A stretch of 64,000 nt of DNA from Membranipora membranacea (lineage: Eukaryota > Bryozoa > Gymnolaemata > Cheilostomatida > Membraniporidae), in NCBI GenBank assembly GCA_914767715.1, contig OU612070.1, positions 3,985,501 through 4,049,500 on the forward strand. Direction: 5' to 3'. Under the pieces are notes generated by a model. The model did no database searches. It was not told where the DNA came from and worked only from the letters and a program-made list of their open reading frames with translations. Positions 14,401 through 24,532 of this stretch are shown here, piece by piece. A program made the position numbers and the translations under genes. Each line of letters opens with the position of its first letter. Positions within the stretch are counted from its first letter, which is position 1.

Positions 14401-17400
14401 TTTAGGCTTTGCACAATTCACACCATATTATGGTACCAATCTCACCACCCCGCAAATGTATACACATGAGTGTAGCTGTCATGTTTCAGCAGTGATTATT
14501 GTGTGCTGTGACATTCTGGCAAGCTGTGATGCTATCATGGAGGGGAAGATAAGGAACGGAACTTTCCTCCCTCCTCGCTCACGTTTCCAAGCAGCTTTAT
14601 GTCCCACTGTTAACACCGAGCCTCGATAGCGAGGTGCCTCGGGTGCTCCCGATTACGCCATGTCATGTATTATTGTTATCAGATTGTAATCATAAAAAAT
14701 CTCACCTGTAGAGTCTTCTCCAGTTGTCTCCTCTCCTTTTCTTGGTCTTCAGCTATTTGTTCGAGTTCAGCGAGCCTCCCTCTCAGTTTCTGAGCCTCTC
14801 TCTCAGAAGATGGACCTTGTCTCAGTGATGTGAGGATGCTTTTCACTTCCTCAGCAACATTACCTATATCTCCTGAATCGGGATCTATGTCACCTATATC
14901 AAATAAAAAATATCACTTCAGACTCTAATAAATGAAAAGATTCAGCCCAAATGATATCACAGATCTAAAATGAAATGGTCCTCACAATTTCCAAATAAAA
15001 GGAACATCTTCTTCAAGTCCTCACTGTCATAGGTTAGAAGTCAATGATTATGAAAGATTATGACACCTGTTTGGAAATTGGCCTGGGCAGGCCTCATATA
15101 CATTTGTAGTAGAGGGAAGTGCTTAACGAACAGATGATCATTATTTACCATAAACAGCCTGAAAGCATCATATACCCGACAGGATGAAAAATTTCACGGA
15201 ACAAAAATTTGCGATTGTCTTTTCTCGACCAAGGTTTCGCGTCATAAAAGTTTCGCGGAGTTATCATCTGGAAGAAAAAAAAAAATCATGGTACTAACAT
15301 ATCGCGAGAAGACACCTTCGTGAAATCTCGAATTATTTATTCTCATGAAACTTTTCATCCTGTAGGGTAACAGTAAGTATATAGCACCTCTATCAGGGTT
15401 AACAAGCTGCTGATCCAGCTCCTGAGCCTCAGCCCTTTTCTGCTCTAATACTTGTTCGAGATCAGTGAGAGCCTGATCTAAATCATCCCTCATGTCTTTA
15501 GCTTTCCCCAGGAATGACTCCTTATCATCCCTCTCCAACAATAGAGCCTCCTGCAGATTCAGAAAAATATTGACTTTTAACCCAAGTCATTCATTTTAGT
15601 AGTTGGTTGCTCCAGATCATTGTCGAACTTGACAATTGAAGACTGTGATTGTGGTTAAACAGCTTTGCAAAACTTGATAAGAATTCAGGCAGAGAAAAAT
15701 GTTAGTTACCCCCTCAAAAGTAAAATGGAGATTGAAGATGAGATTTGCAACTGTGCAACTAGAGGCAAAACATGCTATTGGCAGCATTGTCAGTGCTGAG
15801 GCCTATGAAAGCTGCTTTAAATAAAACTGTTTGAAGCACTTTCAGCAGAATCAACAGGTGCATTTTGTCTGACAAGTCAAAAGATTTCGAATTCAAACTA
15901 TGGTCGATGTAACAAATACGCGATTATAAATATAATGGAAATAAAATCTAAAATTTTGGTTGTAGTGTGACATGTTGGTGAGAGCCTAGTCTTGACCAAG
16001 AAATAATGTTGTGATTTTGAGGGTGAAAATAATACAGTGGGCAGTAATAATCATATACATCGTAAAAATCATGATGTGATGCACAGTAATATTTGTGATA
16101 TATCTGACTGATATTACTACTACATACCAGCTGATGTTTGACAGCTTGTTTCAGTCCCTGAGACAAAACCAATCTTAGTGGGGTAAGTTCCACATGTACA
16201 GTTAAACTGCATTTTAAATCTTATATGATAATGTAATATAATTGCACAAAGCTCAACAACCATACTATACAGGTTGATTAACATGGTGGTTAAATTTTAT
16301 GTTTTTGCTATTGCGTACTGTGAGTTGTGAGTTAATCAGGGCCTTTGTTTATGTGAAGTGCATCAAGGAACCTAAACCAGCGAGTATTGCCTGCACGGTA
16401 ATATCTGACAAAGGGCAAGTTATAACATATAAGTGATCCCACCTTCTCAGAGTCCTCTAAGTCTGAAGCATCCAGACTTCTATCCAGATCATCCAGATTC
16501 TGTTCTGCCTCAGAAATATCGGCAGCATTCTTATCTAGATTATCTAACAGCTGTTCTCTATTGTTCTCCAACTCATCAATCTACAAACATTTAAAACTCA
16601 AAAATCATAAGCAAATCACATATGAAACATCAATTACATCACATCAGCAGTTCAGTGTTTTATTTCACATGAAATATTGTGACAATAAAGGCCTATTCCA
16701 TTTCAATGGTATTGAATGCAAAAATATCGCTGAGCAAATAGGAATGGTTACGAGAAATTCTACAAAATGCAAATCAATTTCAAAAGAAGAAAAAGGATTA
16801 TATCTCTGACGCTATATTCCACTTGCGTCCTAAAAAAGCATTGAATCTTAAAGGGTGGGAGCTGGATATCTGAATACACTGAGGTTATAATATCGCAGAT
16901 CCATATATAGATAAAAGTCAAAGCACAGATCACAGCTAGGAGTTGATAGGAGGAAGGACAAACCGTTTGTTGTAGAGTGTCTAATTTCTGTTCCATGTCC
17001 TCCCGCTCATGGTCAGGTATTGATGGTCGTGTTTTGTTCGCCAAGTCGTTTAGTTTGACGAGATGCTCAGCGGCGTTAGCTATTCTCTGCTCAGTGTGAT
17101 GTAACTGATCTGTGAGACCAGCCAACTTCCTGTCTGCCGTCTCTAAATCTCTCTGCTTATCCTCCAACTAAACATACAGCAATACAGGAGGGTGACATGA
17201 GAGCAAAGAGAATCAAACTAGAAGGTCCTCACACAAATGTTTTTTTTATTGTTTTCCAAGATCAAATACGTGGTAGAACTTTGCTCAACCATGCATGTTT
17301 TGTATAGCTTGTTTGCTTCAAAATTCATTTTAATAACCATATTGACACAAACACAAGCAAAAAGAGCCCTAACATCAACTAATATTTCGAAATATCACAT

Positions 17401-20400
17401 CACAACATAATACAGCATTTACCATTATCAATCTCTGTAGGGACAGTCACCATTTAATGCAAGAGAGGAATGCAGGACAAAACATTTTATACCTCACTGT
17501 CCAAAGAATCAGGCGTCCTATCCCGAGCCCTGCGCGGTGATGTCTTCCTTCTAGCGGGACTTTGCTGTTTCTCAGGCCAGTTTGGTCTATCCTTAGCATG
17601 CTGAGATTTACCGATATATGGACTCTCAAATACACTCTCTCCTTCATCCTAGAAAACAAGTTTGAAGTTTGTTTATTGCCTAAATTCTAATATCCATCCT
17701 GTGATAGGTTGATAGCATCGAATGTACAGCACATACATGGAAAAATATTAATAAAAGGAGTCTGAGCTGCATTAGTTAAAAAATCGCATATAAAATTCAA
17801 AAAAGGTATTTTGTCTTTTGGTTGTTCTACACTTGGATGGCCTAAATTTATCTATTTTTGCTCTACGAGCAGATGTTCTGTTTGTGTTTATTTTAATACG
17901 AGAGTTCAAGGGGTGATTATCGTTGTCAGCTATTCTAGTGAAATGTTCACTGCAAGTGGTGTGCATACAATGATATAGTTCCTCATTTACAAAAAGGAAA
18001 CAAGATTAAGGAGTCATTCCTCACAAGATTCATGATCTAACTATAGATAGTCTCTTGTCAGAGAATTCTTGCATAAAAGACACGACAGTGTTAAAGACCA
18101 AACCATACATATTGTCAAAATATTGTGAATTGAGCGGAAGTAAGTAAGTACTGTGAGGTGAGGTAAAGGCCTGCGACATTATTAATAAAGGATACTTTGA
18201 AAACTCCCTATAGCAGGTACTTGTTTTTTATACCTTGGCATAGGACAGTGAATAAAAAGGAGTGCTTAGCAAGATCGATCATTGAAAAGTCGCCGTAACA
18301 TCAACTCTGTTTCCAGCCAAAAAAAAACCTTTTTGGAGCACTGTCAACGATAGGGCTTTCTGACATCTCCTCATTCAGAGCTTCATAGTCGTGTTCTATG
18401 ACGAAATGCTTACAATGAGAGAGGGGCTCTCTGGTTTCTTATGTAGACTAGTGAACTTTGTGTCTATCTTATAAAACGCCAACTCCTGCTCCAATTCATA
18501 ATGCTTCTGATTGGCTCTGCTAAGCTCCGCCTGCTTTCGACCAATCATATCTTCTTTAGCTTGTAGGTTCAGCTGCAGGTCTCGAATCCTTTTCTCATGC
18601 TCCTCTTAAAACATCATAAAGAGGATTGATTAACCGCATGGACACGTTCAAACTTGCATGCTAATGCCCCATCACCTTTTAATGAGTGGTATTGATGGCC
18701 CTAGGCCAGAATGGTTTACCATTATTGAGCTACAACATATAAGCTGAAAACACCTATCCAGTGGCATCTTTGACAGCGAGGCAAGGTAAATAAGGGCAGC
18801 TCTTTCTCCTTTCTCGCGGTTGTGCTTTGCAAGTTTTTAATTCCCTAGCATCTGAAACTGATTTCCCCCTCCAATTAAGAACAGATTATATCAATTCCCA
18901 GCCAAACTAGCAAATATGGGAACTAGTTAACGCCAAGTTACCCAAAAACTAGCAAAGCTAAACTCTAGCTAACATCTTCCCTTCCAGGTGAATTAATGAC
19001 AGTAAATGATTATAAATAATACTCGTATATACATACTCGTAGCGCGTATAAGCTGACTATCCTTGTGTTGAGTACTCTCCAGATCATGGAGTGACTTATT
19101 ATGCTCATCCTGTAGTCTCTCATATTTACTCTGCATCTCATTCACTTCACTATGTAGGGCATCTACCTCTTCTGTAATCATAATATATAACAAGGTGATA
19201 TAAATTATCATTTGTCGGTAGATAAAATCTTATATTATAATTATACTCCATTCCTATTGCAATGGCTGCTCAATCTTTTTAGCATGTGGTACACAACAGT
19301 CCTTACCACCCATCAATTTAAAAAGATGCTGAGTCAAATCAAACAAAAGACTACCAACAGTTCAGGATATAAAACATGAATTGAGAAATGATTGACTCAT
19401 TTTGACGGCTAAGTATTGCTCTACCATCTAACTAGGTGAATTATGTTACCTTGATCGAAGCGTCTATCAGCCTCTATCCTCTCATCAGCAGTGATCCTCT
19501 TGCCATCGAGTACATCTAGTGACCTGAGGTGGTAGACTATATAGAGTCTGTAGTGAGGTAGATCACATATCGGGTTCTGTGACACTGTCAGAAAGGTTAA
19601 GTTAGGTAAGCCTCTTAACTTCCGTATCTCATGCAGCTGTAAATATAAATATAATGGATGAGTATTTAAAATAACGCCGGTAATATATCACAGTTTTACC
19701 TAGTGCCAAGTACCCAAACTCTGCCTGGGTTACTGGTAGAAGCGTTTCATTATCAACCACTTTCCCAACACCGAGTGGGGGGGGGGGGGGGGGGGAAAGT
19801 GGTTGATAATGAGATGCTTCTACCAGCAACCCATTTTCAGTGTTTTACAGCACCTAATTCCTTATTTCCAGCAAGGAAAACAGGTAAATTGAGATGTAAA
19901 CATTGTTTAAAAGATTCGCATTGTTTTTTCTAACCGGTTTCCTTCAAACTAGTTTGAGCACTGAAACTATGCCTAGGTTGCTGGTAGTAGTATTCCATTC
20001 TCAGCCACAACCCGACCGGCTTGGGATTGGGCTGTGGCTGGTGAAGTTATGCCACTACAAGCAATCCAACAATTAAACTACATTCAAACAAATATAGCGT
20101 ACCCCGTCTATATTATTATTGGCAAGTCGGAGATTGCGTAGAGATCTCAGTTTCTTCGACATCCATACAGGTACACAGTCTATATCGTTACCCTCCAGGT
20201 TAAGTGACACTAGGTTAGCCAGTCTCTCCAATCCTAGAGAATACAAAGAGATAAATAAATACATTAATAATTACGGACCAATATTGCGTCATCTAGAACA
20301 AAGAGTTCAAAATCAGTAGACTTTGTAAAGTTTACTGAACTCGATCCGATCCCTGATCCACATACTACTACTGCTGTAAATTAATTGTGTGCACTTGATA

Positions 20401-21412
20401 CAATGGAATGTAAGTATTGTTGATAAGAGTCTGTGCTACACTGTGTTGTGATGTCAGTGTAAATTTGACTAGGCCAACTTCAATGATCAGTCTAGATGTC
20501 CAACTTTGATAATCTTCCGCAAAACAAAAGCCAGTGAATATTTTACCTTCTATCTTGAACAGCTGATTATGTGACACATCTAGATCTTTGAGTTTGACTA
20601 GAGAATCTAGTTTCTCAAGCTTTTCTATACTGTTGTGGGCTAAGTTCAGAGTGTGTAGTCTTTTAAGTTTCTCTAAGTTCTCAATAACCTGTTATTTTCA
20701 AAAGAATCAGAATAGTAAAACGATAGAACACATACCAAACCTATAACCTTAGTCAAAGCACTACCGCAGAAATGGGAGTGTGGCCATTTACAGACAATAA
20801 GTAGAAACACTTTTGTAAAATAGGTGAGCATAGAAGTCACTGTAATACCCCATCTGCTCAAACAAGAATGTTTTTTAGTGTATGTTTGTGTGACATCAAA
20901 TAACCCGAGCTTACAATGCTCTCAAGTCAAGATTTTAAATCAGCTCACCTTGATCTTTTTACCGGAGAGTTCTGAGAAGTTAAGTTTGAGTATAGTGATG
21001 GAGTCTAACGGCGTGTCCTTAACAGCACTTTTTATTAAATCTTCACTGAGATGCCTCACCCCTGAAAGATAATATCATATTTAAGTGACACCATAGAGGT
21101 TACTGGCTTTTTTTCCTACGCAATTGTTGACATTATTTGCCAAACAGGATAAAGTAGTGAAAAAACAAAAGCGCATTAATCAATATGCTGCCGGAAGATA
21201 ATCAGTATTTTACAAACATACCGTATACTGCAAAACCTGATATCAGCCAATATTTGACTGGCTCCCAGGTTTTGTGTTGTTTGCAAGTAATTCATGATTG
21301 TCTCTGGAGCGAGACAAGCTTGGACAGCACTTTGTATTAATGGAATAACTACCTCCTTCAGGGAGCTGTTCATACCGATATCTTCTAATTGATTTTGTCC
21401 CCTGCGGCTCAT
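1..21412 (-). CDS. CNTRL: Centriolin (CNTRL), about 41 exons, C-terminal end beyond the window
   Basis: Centriolin is a mother-centriole and midbody scaffold needed for cytokinesis and cilium-related functions. Visible exons (minus strand, listed from the 5' end): 20949-21061, 20547-20688, 20103-20233, 19450-19636, 19037-19171, 18414-18604, 17493-17648, 16964-17167, 16443-16580, 16128-16157, 15388-15550, 14706-14893, then the exons given in the block entries below, down to 1-37. They total about 2,200 codons, close to the roughly 2,300 residues of the human protein. Domain order matches centriolin: N-terminal LRRs, the motifs ELAFYKID and ESPYIGKS, a long coiled coil, a Pro-rich linker, the motif PEHH, and a second coiled coil. 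Junction phases agree at the joins I checked (for example 20233/19636 and 19450/19171). The exon 1-37 encodes EVTMGMAELEKS and runs off the left edge. The first exon is uncertain and has its own entry. Confidence 0.88.
2799..2860. repeat. Solo copy of a repeat arm (AGGTTGCTGGT... family)
   Basis: This intronic stretch reads CTATGCTCAGGTTGCTGGTG followed by a segment close to CATTCTATTATCAACCAC. The same two blocks occur in the poly-G foldback at 19727-19832 and at about 19967-20060. It looks like a remnant of a short interspersed inverted-repeat family. Confidence 0.5.
7133..7587. mobile_element. Foldback element with 222-bp arms in a centriolin intron
   Basis: Two nearly identical arms, 7133-7354 and 7365-7587, are inverted around a 10-bp spacer. 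Both ends read TTAAACCAC. Arms contain shared blocks such as CAGCTGGGCTTTGCCCA and CACCTGATTGGT. There is no coding capacity; the open frame across the right half is incidental. It is typical of a non-autonomous foldback or MITE-like DNA element. I see no clear target-site duplication. Confidence 0.85.
8126..8240. mobile_element. Short MITE-like element with 15-bp terminal inverted repeats
   Basis: The sequence GGGTCTTTCAATTA at the left is matched by TAATTGAAAGACCC at the right, enclosing about 85 bp of non-coding DNA in the 7965-8310 intron of centriolin. The size and symmetry fit a small MITE. Confidence 0.5.
8773..10003 (-). CDS. CNTRL: Centriolin Pro/Gln/Thr-rich linker exons
   Basis: Exons 9866-10003, 9366-9578 and 8773-8981. 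They encode low-complexity sequence: PSFRPGEHGNPMVQGQGPN, then GQSGYPSQPNSYPPQHSHQ, then a Val/Thr-rich run (VSTVTLVPAADNSVITV). The last exon ends CSIPEHHTL. Human centriolin has a Pro-rich stretch at the same place, ending in PEHH before the second coiled-coil block, so this is the equivalent linker. For 9366-9578 the correct frame is the one reading YPGQSGYPSQ, not the longest open frame. Confidence 0.8.
10261..17167 (-). CDS. CNTRL: Centriolin central coiled-coil exons
   Basis: Exons 16964-17167, 16443-16580, 16128-16157, 15388-15550, 14706-14893, 14294-14374, 13845-13967, 13528-13617, 13081-13275, 12634-12851, 12251-12475, 11695-11870, 11182-11363, 10678-10850 and 10261-10451. Most encode heptad-patterned Glu/Lys/Leu/Gln-rich helix, such as LEDKQRDLETADRKLAGL and LDNLDKNAADISEAEQNL. 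The helix is broken by acidic or Ser/Arg/Pro-rich stretches at 11182-12475, for example HHNPQGGRHNRGHSKER and DDVMSIQSEVPVPYRQPR, which read as disordered linkers. Such coiled coils form parallel rods in centrosomal scaffolds. The 12251-12475 and 11695-11870 exons are the least conserved-looking part and were placed only by splice signals and open frame. Confidence 0.85.
15173..15369. mobile_element. MITE-like inverted repeat in a centriolin intron
   Basis: The ends are imperfect inverted repeats: TACCCGACAGGATGAAAAAT on the left and, reversed, TACCCTACAGGATGAAAAGT on the right. About 150 bp lie between, including CGCGAGAAGACACC-type sequence that partly pairs with the left half (TTGTCTTTTCTCG). 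It is non-coding and lies in the intron before exon 14706-14893. Confidence 0.65.
16128..16157 (-). CDS. CNTRL: 30-bp centriolin microexon
   Basis: The exon encodes only GLKQAVKHQL. It has an AG acceptor on its right (CTGAG on the plus strand) and a GT donor (GTATG) on its left. Ten codons fit exactly between DLEDSEK of exon 16443-16580 and EALLLERDDKES of exon 15388-15550 in phase 0, keeping the heptad character. Skipping it would also keep the frame, so it could be a cassette exon. Placement rests on splice signals and phase only. Confidence 0.65.
17493..19171 (-). CDS. CNTRL: Centriolin conserved post-LRR exons with YKID and PYIGKS motifs
   Basis: Exons 19037-19171, 18414-18604 and 17493-17648. 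The first two give a short coiled coil (EEVDALHSEVNEMQ; later YELEQELAFYKIDTKF). The third encodes DEGESVFESPYIGKSQHAK and then an Arg/Ser/Pro-rich basic stretch ending TPDSLDSE. Human centriolin has the same order: QELAFYKIDAKFEPL followed shortly by DESPYIGKSR. These two short motifs are the strongest orthology evidence, because the flanking coiled coils are low in information. The junction 18414/17648 is phase 0 on both sides. The third exon is open in another frame too, which can mislead automatic translation. Confidence 0.9.
19450..21061 (-). CDS. CNTRL: Centriolin leucine-rich-repeat exons
   Basis: Four exons (20949-21061, 20547-20688, 20103-20233, 19450-19636) encode the N-terminal LRR domain. 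Repeats with the LxxLxLxxNxI pattern are plain: LHTLNLAHNSIEKL, LKDLDVSHNQLFKI, LVSLNLEGNDIDCV and LRNLRLANNNIDG. They are followed by an LRRcap-like segment with NPICDLPHYR and FHLRSLE-like HLRSLDVLDGKRI. The first exon carries GVRHLSEDLI and GKKIKVIENLEK, which align with the human sequence just before its LRRs. In the human protein this region is the part that sits ahead of the coiled coils. All three junctions are phase 0. The intron between 19636 and 20103 holds the poly-G foldback described separately. Confidence 0.9.
19727..19832. repeat. Inverted repeat with a 19-G run at its centre
   Basis: Arms 19727-19766 and 19793-19832 pair over about 40 bp (blocks AAAGTGGTTGATAATGA and GCTTCTACCAG on the right). 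A run of 19 G at 19777-19795 joins the spacer to the right arm. A related arm lies just downstream (about 19967-20060) and another at 2799-2860, so this is a dispersed repeat. It is in the intron between two LRR exons. Confidence 0.8.
21229..21412 (-). CDS. Possible first coding exon of centriolin
   Basis: An open frame starts at an ATG at 21412, directly after an in-frame TGA, and begins MSRRGQNQLEDIG. The next centriolin exon (20949-21061) needs two bases to complete a codon, so this exon must end in phase 1. The GTATAC at 21228-21223 would give that phase, but it is a weak donor, and the stronger GTATGT a few bases on is out of phase. The roughly 61 residues show no similarity I recognise to the human N-terminus, which is variable. 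It may instead belong to an unrelated transcript or be non-coding, with the true start further upstream. Confidence 0.4.
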
Positions 21413-22277
21413 TCAGCAAAAACTCTCAGAGTTTCAACAACATTTTGGATTTAAAAGTTCATGATAAGAGAGTTACCTATGACTAAATTTATCAAACGAG
21501 TTAGGCCTATGTATGTATGTATGTATGAACAGCTCAGGTAGTCTTACCAACAATTGCTCAAGTAATTGTGATGTTCAAATTTCTTTTGACCCAAGAGACA
21601 ATGTGACTTCAATGCATCTTCCTCATAATGAATTACTTTCAAATAATAACAACCAAAATCCAAGATTGCCGGAGATCCTGGATTTGCAATATACCTGTGA
21701 TCTGACATCATAACAAGGGAATGTCCAAGAAAATTGACTGACCATTGATCGATACTGAGACCTAGGAGAATGATCAGGGTCTTACAGTTAGAGCAGGGTG
21801 AATTCAATTCTCCTGGATTAGAGTGAGCAATGCTTTTTGCTCCAAATCCTTGCTAACATGGTCTTTGAATTGGGCAATTATATTCCTAAATCGTTCACTC
21901 AGATGATATAGTTCCAACAAGGAGCGACCGCATTGGGAACAAATCATTTGAGAATTCTAACTCAATTAGCAACAAGCGATCAGATGGTGATCAGGTTAGG
22001 TGCAACATTTATTATGTAAAACAAACCTGACATGGCCCTTTGAGGGTTGATCTGGCCTCCCGGCCTAGAAACGTATGAATCCGGCATTACTGATTCTGGT
22101 TAGTCACGCTATAATCTGGAATTGAAATATACGTCATTAATACGGAGAAATTGTTTCAGTGAGTACTCCAGCCGCTTGATCAGCACGATAAAAACATATT
22201 GAATACAATAAAGCAATGAGCGGGACACCAAAGGGAGTTAACGTAGGAAGACACATGCATCTGTAATTAGTTTTTGG

Positions 22278-22376
22278 CACAGGCCTTCTGTAGTTGGTGC
22301 AAGTCCAGTGAGAGAAAAGGCCTCGACCACAGGGGCACTCGACCACTGGACTAGCACCAACTACAAAAGTCCTGTG
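22278..22376. repeat. Hairpin repeat, about 33-bp arms
   Basis: The left arm 22278-22310 contains GTAGTTGGTGCAAGTCCAGTG; its inverted counterpart at 22344-22376 contains CACTGGACTAGCACCAACTAC. The 33-bp spacer includes CTCGACCACAGGGGCACTCGAC, which has an internal CTCGAC direct repeat. No coding potential. Confidence 0.75.
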
Positions 22377-22591
22377 GTTTTTGGCAGAGCATGTTTGTTA
22401 ATGTAGGTCCCAACTGTTCGTTGCATGCATGTTTATGGTTTACCATAGGAGAGCAATTACCCATGTCCAGTGTGTGTAAGTGATACTGGATATATTATAT
22501 ATCTATATGGATGGGCAAATATATATATATAACAACAACAAACAAGTGCCCAGCAAGAGAAGAGAGACTAGCTCATATGTCTACCCAAAAC

Positions 22592-22689
22592 CTGGGTCTC
22601 TGGCAATGAATGTTTGAGTACTCCCCTTGACTTGAGCTTTTGTTGTTTCAAAAACTCTAGGGAGCAGTCAAACATTGCCAGAGACCCAG
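22592..22689. repeat. Hairpin repeat around GGGTCTCTGGCAATG
   Basis: CTGGGTCTCTGGCAATG with TTTGA at 22592-22617 is inverted at 22668-22689 as TCAAACATTGCCAGAGACCC. The 50-bp centre contains GACTTGAGCTTTTGTTG. No coding potential. Confidence 0.7.
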
Positions 22690-22735
22690 TCACTGAGTCA
22701 GTCAGTAGTAGACAGAAGTATACCTGTCCTGTGGA

Positions 22736-22809
22736 CATGGGCCCCTGGGACTTACATGTCATTACCTAAAAGTAATGACATATATAAGTCCCAGGGGGCC
22801 GGGCCCATG
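22736..22809. repeat. Hairpin repeat flanked by near-identical direct repeats
   Basis: Arms 22736-22765 and 22772-22809 pair through CATGGGCCC, GGGACTTA and TGTCATTAC; the loop is six bases. Immediately outside lie CCTGTCCTGTGGAC (left) and CCTGCCCTGTGGAC (right), a 14-bp direct repeat differing at one base, which could be a target-site duplication or a replication-slippage product. Confidence 0.7.
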
Positions 22810-24140
22810 CCTGCCCTGTGGACTAGCTACTTACTTGTATTCATTTATTGAGGCAAGTTTGATGTTTTCAACTAAAGCTTGTAACTGTAAACCATTTTCA
22901 AATCTTTACCCTCAGTCACTTTCTTCAATAATTTCGTTGATAAAGCTAAATGGCAGATATCATGCGTGCATTTGTGCAAAGTTTAGTATGGTGATGATAA
23001 TCACTGCTGTACAAAAAAAGATTTGAGTGTCCAAACAAAGTAGGACCGCAGTGAATAATACTACAAAATCCAAACATCTATATCAAGATTTAGAAATTTA
23101 TTAAAAAGGTTTACGGGTTCTTCTTCATGAGCAGCCAACTCCGGACCTTCTTAAGACAGTTAAAGTTGGTAGACAACTCATATAATGGAGTTTTGGAGTC
23201 TCTCAAAATTCATGTTTAATTAATACCTGGGATCAGGATTCAGTGAGAATGTTGGGATCAAGGAAGCTGACTTCCCCTATTGCATGTGCGAGTAAATTTT
23301 GACGTTTCCTCCTCTGCTGCAAATGTATACCCGAAAGTATTACGATCTGTATCAATAAAATGGTTCAGACTATTCGAAATAAAATCTCCCTAATATTCTT
23401 AAGGGGAGGGAATTTTTAATGCTATATCCATCCATCCAGGAGCGAAAGATACTCATTTCAAGTCAAGACACATGCTAAGACAACTCAATTGGAACTCTGT
23501 TTGCAATTACCATTATTCCAATTTAGCTTATAATATACGAGAGCATTCTATTTCATGTTGTTACAGCAATGAACTCCCTCAGGTCATTGTTTACAGAGAA
23601 GCACAAAAATAAAAAATTCGTTAGAGAGAATACTGAGAGTGAAACGTATATCGCGTGGTAGCGTGACATATTGTGTGTCCAATTTTTTTAATAATCACAA
23701 CCTAAAATCAACAACACAGGCAAATAACTAGATATTATTTTATTATATGCATATGCATGAAGAAATTCCCAGGTAGACAGGATAAGAAAATGATACTAAT
23801 GTTGATGTATAATCACACAGAAAAAGAAAGCCATAAGAAAATAACTGAACATTTCTAACCCATGATTATTGTTTGATTAATCATGATGGCATTGAAAATC
23901 CATTCTAGCAATGCGAATGTACGAATTCCAATTAATTGAAAATATTCTATGCTTTCTAGAAGATAACATAAAGTGACATCATATAATATCAAAAAATGAG
24001 TATGTAGAGTTTAATACTAGATGCTCTAAGAGGAATACACAATAATTTTGTCAACAATTTCAGAAATATATTTGTAGCAAGGTACATACATGATTTGGAT
24101 AATTTTGGATTGCTCATAGAGCTTTGGTCTATTCTCTCTC

Positions 24141-24146
24141 TTTATT
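24141..24146 (-). terminator. Candidate poly(A) signal of the GPCR gene
   Basis: TTTATT on the plus strand reads AATAAA in the gene's sense, about 390 bp beyond the receptor stop codon. Other A/T hexamers occur in this AT-rich stretch, so the choice is tentative. Confidence 0.35.
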
Positions 24147-24532
24147 ATTTATTACACAAACACCATTAAATGGAAGAAAAAAAATTGATTCTTTCTTTCA
24201 TTCATTCTTTCCCTCCACAGTTTACAAACATATACCAATATGAGTTTGTTTCTATCAGGGAAAAATGTCCCAACAGCCATGGAAAAGAGGATGCAGAAGA
24301 TTATATTTAAATGATCCTGTCACATTTCTCTCAATCTCTCTACCACTGAAAACTACCTTTCAAACTATTTGAGTTTACTTGACAAATCAATTAACCAATT
24401 AAGATGATAAGATGATTTCAGTTACTCTGGATAATATGAGATTATTCGAATGATTTGATGATGTCTATCGGGGTAGTAGGGCTGGTCAAAGTAGAAGGAC
24501 GTCTAACAATGGTCTCTGTTTCCTTTCATGCA

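Larger units (their letters stand above)
21413..24532. other. Intergenic region between centriolin and the GPCR gene
   Basis: No convincing exon is seen on either strand. It holds a TATG microsatellite near 21510, three hairpin-type repeats at 22278-22376, 22592-22689 and 22736-22809, and AT-rich sequence from 22830 to 24480. The right part must contain the GPCR 3'UTR: the plus-strand TTTATT at 24141-24146 reads AATAAA on the minus strand, about 390 bp after the GPCR stop. Confidence 0.6.

Noticed and set aside
21544-21807. Minus-strand 87-residue frame upstream of centriolin
   Set aside because: No start context, domain or splice join to the centriolin exons; composition like random AT-rich DNA.
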